In this document: piece after piece, positions 55,551 through 64,000 of the stretch
How positions within the stretch are numbered: the stretch's first letter is position 1
How the letters are laid out: every line of letters starts with the position of its first letter
Assembly (NCBI RefSeq): GCF_000224145.3
Contig: NC_020175.2
Span: forward strand, 4,158,363-4,222,362
Source of the DNA: Ciona intestinalis
Taxonomy: Eukaryota; Chordata; Ascidiacea; Phlebobranchia; Cionidae
Length of the DNA: 64,000 bases
Direction: 5' to 3'
The notes under the pieces: generated by a model
Told to the model about the DNA's origin: nothing
The model's database searches: none
The model's input: the letters and a program-made list of their open reading frames with translations, nothing else
Made by a program: the position numbers and the translations under genes

Positions 55551-56204
55551 AAGAAATCGTGGGTTTGTTAAATAAGGAAAACTGTGAGCAGTACTGTGGA
55601 AGCGGGGCGCCCACAAAGGGGGTTTTAACGCCGGAGACAATTACCAAAGTAGTGACTCATAGGAGTTTCATATTTAAAACTGTTCGTTGCGCGTAATCGT
55701 CAATGAAACGCGGGTTTTGTAAACGTCGCAAACAAGTTTATCTAATTATTCAGTATTTTCCAAGCAAATGCAGTAAACAGTGAACCAAATGTTTTCGCTC
55801 CGGCGTTTATACAGGAATTAACTTCGCAATTACTTCCTGTTTTGTCTCGAAAATGTTCATTGTAAAGATTTCCATATAACTACGGGACAGGAAATAGTGG
55901 GTTTGGATTAGCTAAGCAATAAGCACCACGTAGCAAGCTGTTTCCACACAGTGCAGAGAAGTCAGTTTTTAATGTATGAATGAATACATGTATAAAATCA
56001 GAGCTGAATTTCAAAGACCAAAGCTTAAAAATGTCAAAGCTAGTTTAGATAGTAAAGCATTTCAAATTAAATTATTTAAATCTAGATTAAAAGTGTCAAA
56101 AAATATTATTATTATTGCTTTAAAGACTATTGGTTAAAATATCTCGGTATTTATAAAGTATTGTGCAGAGACTGGCATTGTATTGACTGCAGTAGGTCTC
56201 AATT

Positions 56205-59090
56205 ATGGTAAAATGGGGAAAGAACTTTACAATTACTATCCTACTGTTGGCTCTTGGATTCCCAGTGGAGTGTAGAAAACAGGAATCAGTTACAAAAAGA
56301 TTTACTCGAACAAAAGATGGGAAAAGTATTCAATTATCCATCGATAATGTTCTGCTTGCATTGGAAAAATCTGATTCATTTTTCGCAAGGAATAAGGAGT
56401 CCGCTACAGTGGATCTTGCTTTTGGAATGCAGATGATGAATGGTTTGTTACTGCAGTGTGGAATTATAACTCATACAGTTTGCATAAATTGGTTGCCATT
56501 CGATTTCCATTTGTAGGATTTGCTGCAAAATTAGCAGGAATTCGCAGTGCCAATTTACATCATAAACTGTTATCACTTCTGCACTATGCTTTTGTAATTT
56601 TTGGACCCAAATGCAAAATATAACGAACAAAGAATTACAAGAACATCAGGTTGTTCAATAAAACTGCATTTATTTCTTTTCAGGAGAACTGTTGAGACTT
56701 CTGCAACTAATTAACAATGGTTTGAATTATGAGTTTGGTAAAAACAAAACGCTTCTCACGCGAATAAAAAACCTACAGCATTCAGTCAACACCCATGTCC
56801 AAGAATCACTTAAACACATTAAAGTAATGAATAAAGAGTAAGTAACATGACCAAAATATTTGTGGAATACTGTAAATAGGTTAGCACTGCACAGTATCCC
56901 ACAGATATACTATAGTTTCACTGTTACTTATTTGTTTTTTTTTCCCTTTTGTGAACTTTTTTAATCGTTGTGACCATAAACAAAAAGGAAAATAAAGTCA
57001 TTAAAACAGCTTTATTGCAGGTATTATAAAATGTTTGAACCTGTTGATTCTTGAACCATGGATGCCATACCAGTTTTCACCGCAATTTACATTTGTTGAT
57101 GAAGTCAATGTTGATCACTGATATGAAACCAGCAACAGGTTATTTTATTTTAGAAATACCTTTCTAAGGTTACATTTCTATAGCTTTTAAGCATCTTATT
57201 TTAAAATTTATATATATATATATATATATGTATGTATATTTTTTTCATTTTGATTCTCCATGACAAACTGAATACTCAACTAATTTAAAAAAAATTAACA
57301 TTTAAATGTAAACATTTTTTAAGATTTTAATGAAGAAAGCAGTGACTACTGCATGTCCACCCTGTTTGGCTTGGAAAAACACAAGAAATGTTCAGTTGAA
57401 TTATGCTGGAAAAATATGACTGTGCTTGGTCAAGACCAATATTATTCAACTCATGAAATCATATGGCTTAACCTTGGCCAAAAAGTGAGTTTAATGTATT
57501 TTCTATTTAAATAAGAGACTGTCAAACGAGATGTATATCTTTTATTATACAATTGGTTGGGATTGGTTTTTGTCTGTTACGTATTTCGTTGTACTGGATG
57601 TTCACCATATTTGGTTGCTTTTTAGTTAGAAGTTATGTTAGTTATTAGTTAAAACTTAAAAGAAGTTTGGTTGTTTGCCTTAATAGTAATTACCCACAAA
57701 GTTACATAATATGTGGTAACTGGGCATGAGGTGTATGAAACAGAACACCCCTGTTATAATTTAATGATTGATATTGTCCTGCCACGCAAAGGTAAATAAG
57801 TTTCGGTATTTTTATATATGTAATGCTTTAACTAGGGCTAGCAAGAAATGATTTTAAATTATATGGATTTTTAAATGAGGCAATGAAATAAATATATATG
57901 AATGCTTAAACTAAAAAAACTTAAGAAGGTGTTTAGACAATTTTTTCAGTGTTTTGAAATTCTATTCAGATCACCATGTTGTTTACAGTTGTTGTTTTAT
58001 AGGTTGGGTGTTTAGATAAAATGAATATTCTGGCAAGAAGAGATGGTTATCGTGATGTTCATGACATCGTCAAAAGACTCTGTGCTGGCGTGGTAATTGA
58101 AATGAATGCAGAATACCAAAGTGGGATAGTTTGTCCTGGAGCTAAAGACATATTTGTTGAACAAGGTACATTAGGCATGTTTGTCCTTAACTGACAAAAT
58201 GAGTTCCGAATCCTTAGCCATATAAAAAAAAATCTGTTAATAATAACTGTTTTTCCCCTCACATGGGGTTAAAAACGTTATATTAAATATTTGAATGAAA
58301 TTTATTATGCACTCGTGTGGCTAGAAAAAAACAGTTGTTGTGTTGTGCTTCATACACCTTGTCCCATTTATGTTTTTGTGATTATAACATTTAACTGTAG
58401 CATATTTAAACTGTAGGTGCGCTTTGTGGTGGTATTGGTTTTGTTGATGCCCTTCATCCAAAGCACCTTCTGTCTGTACTTGATTGGCAAGACCCCGTAA
58501 GTGGTTGTTTTAAAGACGAAGAAGATTGTGAAAGCGATTTTGACTTAAAATTATATCGGATTATGGAAAATCAAAAGTAAGTCAACTATTTCTTGCATTG
58601 TTGTACTTGGCTACTTGCAATTAATTTTTTTTATGTATATATTTTACTTTTTTTTCAGGCATATTTGGAAATCAAGAAAACTTTTAGTTGATTCTTCGGT
58701 GGAAAGTAAGATTGTCATTAATTACTTAATTAAGTCGTATCTGACATATTACCTAAGTTATTATTTCATAAGCAAAATGTATTATTTAATCTAACTAATA
58801 ATCTTTACACAGATATGTGCAGTACACACTTAACTGGAGTTGCAACCGGGTATCTTGCTGCTAGTCTGCGGTTATTTTATGATCCCTATTATATTAATAA
58901 TAGATTAGCACTGCACAGTATCCCACAAATATTAGAACAAATTCCACCAAAATCAATACCAGTTGATACACAACTGACCATGAACATAACATTGTGCTAT
59001 GGTCTGCTCTTTGCTTTTGTAATTTTAAGTTTATTGGTTATTATAAAAAAGAGGAAAGCAATTTTCAGGGGAAAAAGTATTATTATTTAA
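56205..59090 (+). CDS. C16orf89-family (DUF4735) type I membrane protein, gene A; exon 3 frameshifted in this sequence
   Basis: Exons: 56205-56442, 56684-56837, 57021-57138, 57324-57484, 58003-58165, 58417-58576, 58659-58705, 58813-59090. Signal peptide MVKWGKNFTITILLLALGFP; then DNVLLALEKSDSFFARN, SSDYCMSTLFGL, STHEIIWLNLGQKVGCL, ALCGGIGFVDALHPKHLLSV, CSTHLTGVATGYLAASL, all in the order of vertebrate C16orf89 (UPF0764), a secreted thyroid-enriched protein of unknown function. Unlike the human protein it ends with a hydrophobic helix (YGLLFAFVILSLLVII) and a basic tail. Exon 3 is 118 nt, against 116 in gene B: extra G near 57045 and near 57113, giving TGA at 57052-57054. All other junctions agree in phase. 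Either a recent pseudogene, a polymorphic null, or base-call errors. Confidence 0.8.
56875..56908 (+). repeat. 34-bp copy of an exon 8 segment inside intron 2 of gene A
   Basis: Matches 58899-58932 with two mismatches, sharing ttagcactgcacagtatccc and aca. Same orientation. Confidence 0.75.
57512..57800. repeat. Repeat family 4 fragment followed by family 2 head (reverse) in gene A intron 4
   Basis: 57512-57640 has agagatgtatatcttttatt-type and acaattggttggga words of family 4. 57690-57800 has ggtgtatgaaacagaacacc and gccacgcaaaggtaaataag, the reverse of the family 2 head. Confidence 0.6.
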
Positions 59091-60231
59091 AACAGATGAT
59101 GTATTTTAATAAGCAAATGTTAGTTCTATAGAATATTTTATTGTAAGATAGTTAGGATCAATGCTTTGGGACTTCAAATATGTGCATTACATTTTAACGA
59201 GTTTTATCACCAGCTATTAATTTTGTGTAAGTTATATCATCTTGTACCTGCCATACTGAGATTACTTTTTACTTTGCAATAAACATGACTTGCAATAAGC
59301 TTCGTTGTTTTACTTTAGCATAAGGGAAAAGCCTACTATAATCAATGCAAAATCTACTCATTATTAGTGTCTATCAGGTTAGTCAGAATAGGTATGTGAG
59401 AGAAACAATTAATTTGATGCTTTCAAAACAATATACATAACAAAAACAAGTTTTCCTTTATTTTTAGTGTCCGCTTTCTAATTAAATAAACCGACTTTTT
59501 TGACACATAAAATCCCTATTTTACTGTTTTATTTAAATTCAGCAGACCAGGGATAATACTTTCCCTACCAACTTAAAGAGATGAGGTTCTAAATTGGGGA
59601 AACCATATTCTATTAAAAACAGAAAATGCTAGGAGATAATAAATTGTATTTATCTAATGATAAGGTATTGTATTCATCTAAATGTAGAACCAACCTCTCA
59701 AGAAACTTTGGGTACAACAAGCTAAAGGTCCGGTCTAATGTTGCTTGTATAGTATGGTACATTCGCATGAAAAGGGAAGACATTGGTCACTTAAAAAAAT
59801 AAACTAGGCATCCTGTGTGTTGGGGTAATAGGACTGTCTTAAAGTTCCCTGACAACGCGACCTCACTCATAAAGAATAGAATGAAAAGACAAAGTATGTT
59901 TATTGCAAAGTAAAAAGCAATCTCAATCTCAATATGGCATGTACAAAACAATAATCACCCATAAAGTAACATAATTGGTAACTCGTAAGCTAAGCTGGGG
60001 TGGGGTGTATGAACATCCGTGTTATAACGACTGTTGTTTTAAGCCACGCAAGGATAAAATATGTTACGTTCATTCATTCAAAACTTACAAAAAATTAATA
60101 GCTGGTGATAAAACTTGTTAAAATGTTATGCACATATTTGAAGTCCCAGTGCAAGGAATAGATTCTAACTATCTTACGATAAAATTATTTTATGGAACCT
60201 ACATTAAGCTCTTAAAACAATATCTCCTTTT
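59091..60231. other. Convergent interval between genes A and B
   Basis: Contains the gene A 3' UTR and a family 2 repeat in reverse orientation (59810-60085: gacctcactcataaagaata, ggtgtatgaacatccgtgtt, taagccacgcaaggataaaa). No coding sequence recognised. Confidence 0.6.
59278..59283 (+). terminator. Polyadenylation signal, gene A
   Basis: AATAAA about 190 bp after the gene A stop codon. Confidence 0.55.
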
Positions 60232-63199
60232 TTATATGACAGTACTTTTTCTTTTAAAAATTGTTCTTCTGTTTATTACAATAATAATTAAACTCAAAAT
60301 TATAAAGGCAGAAAGCAGTCCATAGAATAATGTTATGTTTGTAATCGTTTGCGTATCGACTGGTATTGGGTTTTGTGGAATTTTTATTATTTGCGAACTA
60401 CTGTATATTGCCAACCTATTCTTAATATAGTAAGGATCATAAAATACCCGCAGATCTAGAAGACAAGATATCCTCTTGCAACCACCAGTAAAAGTCTGCA
60501 CCTGCATTTATCTGTGTACAAGGTCATAAATCAGATTAAGTAATACATTTTTCTAATGAAATAAAAACCCTGGTAAAAAGCTGATATGAATTAATTAAGT
60601 TAGTTATTACATTCTTACTTTCTATTAAAGAATCTTCCAAAAGTTTTCTTGAATTCCAAACATGCCTGAGGAAAATTCAGTGGTAAAACAAAAGCATAAC
60701 AATTCATGAAATAATTGACTTACTTTTGATCTTTTAAGAAACTAAACATTTTTGGCTCAGATTTGGGTTCACATTTGACATCCACTTTATAGCAACCATT
60801 TACTGGGTCTTGCCAATCAAGTACAGATAGAAGGTGCATTGGATGAAGGGCATCAACAAAACCAATACCACCACAAACAGCACCTGTTTTAAGTTTGCAT
60901 CTGTTAATCTATAATCTTAAAACATTATTTATCCGTTTCATGTAAGGTATGGTTAAAACTACGAAAAACATTAATTAATGCGTTTATTTTAGCGGTTTAG
61001 ACAACTGAATTGGTCAGTCAGTGTCTTGCGCAAAGCCACACAAATCAACAAAGTCGAAGCATTAAACAAACCTGGTATCCTTTGTTTACGTTGCAAGTGC
61101 CACATAAAAAACATACAAAATATAAAGTTTAAGCGAGGGTATATGAAATTCAAGCAAGCCTAATACAACAAAATTAACAAAGCTGGTTGATATATACCTT
61201 GCTCGGTAAACAGGTCTTTTTCTAAGAGGCAAGTCATTCCACTTTGGTATTCTGCATTCATTTCAATTACCACACCAGCACAGAGTATTTTGGTGATTTC
61301 ATTAACATCACGATAACCATCTCCTCTTGCAAGAATATTCATTTTATCTAAACAGCCGATCTGTGGAAGCAAAATCTGTGCTGTAAACTATATACAAGGG
61401 TTAATATGTTTCTGCCCTATTGAAGGTAAATTGGTGTAACTTGAAAAACTAGACAACCTAATTGGGATGTCAAAACTCCAGTAAAATAAGTTTGCTAGCA
61501 CAGTTCATAAGTTTAATAAAGTAAGCATTTGTATTCATATCCTTTTTATTTTACATTTTTAGAGTATTTTTTCATTTTTGATTAAAGCCCTACTTTAGGA
61601 AACTAATACAGTACGCTAAGAAATCAAACTTCTTTTAAATTTGAACCATTAGTAATAACCCACACAACTTAAAGTAAAAAGTAACCAAACATAGTGAAAA
61701 TCCAGCGGTAAAAAAAAACAGGTAAAAATCAAGTTCAGCAAATTGTATAAAATATATATTTTGCCTACATGGCATTGTCAGTCTCTTATTTAAATAGAAA
61801 ATATGGTAAACATCTCACTTTTTGACCAAGGTTTATCCATAATATCTGATGAGTTGAATAATATCCAAACTGACCGATTTTAGTCATTGTTTTCCAGCAT
61901 AATTCAACTGAACATTTCTTGTATTGGTTCAAGCCAAGCAGGGTGGACATGCAGTAGTCACTGTCTCTTTCATTAAAAACTAATAAAATTAAATGGGGGG
62001 GTTATGCTTGAAAATTAACTGATGTTAATAAATTAATATTCGTTTATTTGTAGAAAATCATATAAATAAATGTAACCTATTTATGTATGGATCAATGGCA
62101 GCCGTTATGACACAGATATTCTGTTTCATCCACCACAATCTCCTGCATTTTTGTGAACTTTTGCACTGTAAACTTGGTTGAATGCAAATAAAATAACCTG
62201 TTGCTGGTTTCATATCAGTGATAACATTGACTTCATCAACAAATGTAAATTGCGGTGAAAACTGGTATGGCATCCATGGTTCAAGGATAACAGGTTCAAA
62301 ATTTTTATAATACCTGCAAAAAAGTTGTTTAATTCTGCATTGCGGTGAGTTAGTTCCTAGTAAAGTTTATTTACCGTTCATTTAATACTTTAATGTGTTT
62401 AAGTGATTCTTGGACATGGGTGTTGACTGAATGCTGTAGGTTCTTTATTCGAATGAGAAGCGTTTTGTTTTTACCAAACTCATAATTCAAACCATTGTTA
62501 ATTAGTTGCAGAAGTCTTACAAGCTCCCCTGGTAAAAATTAATCATTTGAATGAATAACAAGACATATATATGGTAAAATATAATGTACATATGTATGTC
62601 AATAATTATTACTGGGGTTAAATGTAACTTATTCTTGCGTATCGAGCGATGGCAGGTAACATAACATGGGTGTTCTATTTTATACACCTCATTCCCGCTC
62701 ACGAGTTACCACGTATGTAACTTAAGAGGATTATTTTTGTATATTTTAACAACCTGTAAGAGAACACTGGTATGTTGCAATTGCCGATTAGCTTCTATCC
62801 TAGGACACATGCTTTTACAATTGTAAAATTGTTAAAAATCTCAAGTTTGGTGGTAGAAGCATACATACTTTATGAGCCACAAGGAACCATACATACAGAG
62901 TGACAATGACATGACTTAGCCATGCACCAAGCTGTAATTTCACACTGCAGTAACTAACCATTCATCATCTGCATTCCAAATGCAAGATCCACTGTAGCGG
63001 ACTCCTTATTTCTTGCGAAAAATGAATCAGATTTTTCCAATGCAAGCAGAACATTATCGATGGATAATTCAATATGTTTTCCATTTTTTGTTTGTGTAAA
63101 TCTTTTCGTTACTCTATCCTGGTTTGATGTACAATCTCCAAGAAACCCAAGACCCAGTAATATGAAAACAGGTATAAAACTGTTTTTCCATTTCCACAT
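60232..63199 (-). CDS. C16orf89-family (DUF4735) protein, gene B; last exon frameshifted in this sequence
   Basis: Exons: 63199-62959, 62528-62375, 62313-62198, 61979-61819, 61360-61198, 60883-60724, 60665-60619, 60511-60232. Paralogue of gene A with the same eight-exon structure and phases, arranged tail to tail with it. Signal peptide MWKWKNSFIPVFILLGLGFL; exon 3 is intact here (NFEPVILEPWMPYQFSPQF). Exons 4-6 carry SDYCMSTLLGL, ILWINLGQKIGCL and AVCGGIGFVDALHPMHLLSV. In exon 8 the stretch matching CSTHLTGVATGY of gene A has a net shift of two bases, and the incoming frame meets TAG at 60458-60456. The downstream frame (FYDPYYIKNRLA to the membrane helix YGLLSAFIILSLIIIV and stop) is still open and conserved. 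As read, B would give a soluble ~365-residue product. Confidence 0.8.
62618..62715. repeat. Repeat family 2 head in gene B intron 1
   Basis: atgtaacttattcttgcgta, tgggtgttctattttataca, cctc and cccgctcacgagttaccac match the family 2 head at 20715 onwards. A shorter relative sits at 62070-62140. Confidence 0.6.
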
Positions 63200-64000
63200 A
63201 CTTTAAAACCTACAGATTCCTAAATAAGTCTTAAGATCTTGATATATTCACTTCAATTACCATATTTGCGCAAGCGCAACAATAATTAAAAATATCTTTC
63301 AAATAAAAAGTGAAAAAATATTGAATATCTTTTTTATCTAATTTAATTTAAATATTTTGAACTTAATTCTTTGCAATGCATCTCTGATTTTATAACTGTG
63401 TGCGTTCATACCTTATGAACTAACTGCTCTGCCTTGTGTGGTAATTATTTTACTATAACATGAACAAGACAGAAAAGCAAAATCTCATACAGACTCAAAC
63501 ATATGGTATAAATGCAGCATGAAGTTAATAATGTCAGCTGTATAAATTACTTAATGAGGAAAAACATGACAGAAAGACAAGCATTTCCTGACAAGCACTA
63601 AGAAATTAAGTGATTTTATCGTTTCTGGAATTTAAATCAGCTAGCTGTTTTGAAGACTATCGTTTTAGCGTTTTTATACTGTTAATAAATTGCCAAAGAG
63701 CGATTTTACATGAAACTTGTGTTACTGCCATGTTATAAGTCTAATAAAGCTCTTTTGGAAATCAGACTGCAACTTTTTGTGGAAATTTGACAAAAAAAAA
63801 CCTAGCTAAAACAAACAAAAAAATCTAGACAAAAAGTTTCTAACGAAGATACATTTTATTTGGTGAAGCCACGATACAACATCAACTATTTAATAAAGTG
63901 CAAAGGAGAGGAAATGTCATTAAAATACTGGGTTACAAAGAAAAGACAACTATGATCACGAAAGGCATTTATTTTAGTTGATTCGGTTGTTGTTATGGCA
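63200..64000 (-). promoter_or_regulatory. Gene B upstream region, source of fragment C
   Basis: Sequence from 63200 to about 63806 is the promoter-side part of the segment copied to 54776-55380. Beyond 63806 the sequence is unique in the window and no gene is seen. Confidence 0.6.

Overview
The window looks like a compact, AT-rich, intron-rich invertebrate chordate genome, most likely a tunicate of the Ciona type. The grounds are animal-specific multi-exon genes (MLL/trithorax, ceramide kinase, BCL9, EFCAB11, C16orf89-like), short AT-rich introns, many short dispersed repeats and small inverted-repeat elements, and a splice acceptor just upstream of an otherwise intronless gene, as expected with spliced-leader trans-splicing. 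The species call is inference; the gene calls rest on reading-frame and splice-phase continuity.

Left 28 kb (minus strand): one very large gene, an MLL/trithorax-type histone H3K4 methyltransferase (KMT2A/B class). I could chain about 40 phase-compatible exons, roughly 3,150 codons, from the initiator Met at 28010 to about position 367. In protein order they give an N-terminal menin/LEDGF-type module, basic AT-hook-like motifs, two Myb/SANT-like domains of telobox type (unexpected in this family), a degenerate CXXC domain, three PHD fingers, a bromodomain whose second exon is present twice, an HCF-binding motif, an extended PHD, FYRN, and a long disordered central region. FYRC and SET lie beyond the left edge.

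28.0-29.05 kb is a head-to-head promoter interval. Ceramide kinase (CERK) follows on the plus strand (29.05-31.28 kb). From 45.0 down to 32.9 kb (minus strand) is a BCL9/Legless homologue, the adaptor between beta-catenin and Pygopus, with HD1, HD2, the HD3-like segment and two conserved C-terminal motifs in the vertebrate order, behind an unusually long N-terminal extension. 45-53.7 kb is mostly non-coding: a CpG-rich probable promoter zone at 47.9-49.4 kb, a strong hairpin at 46.8 kb and one MITE.

The right end (53.7-64 kb) has an intronless EFCAB11-like EF-hand gene and a convergent pair of C16orf89-family (DUF4735) genes, A on plus and B on minus, each with a different reading-frame lesion in this assembly. 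A ~745-bp copy of gene B's promoter plus most of exon 1 sits inverted at 54.8-55.5 kb, flanked by a perfect 33-bp direct repeat.

Mobile DNA: a hAT element with 8-bp target duplications and matching termini inside an MLL intron, two other hAT-like ends beside assembly gaps, at least five copies of one ~200-bp MITE family, and several dispersed repeat families. Four runs of N (8638-8687, 15634-15683, 26038-26687, 33347-33491) limit certainty; the first lies exactly where the duplicated bromodomain exon needs explaining.
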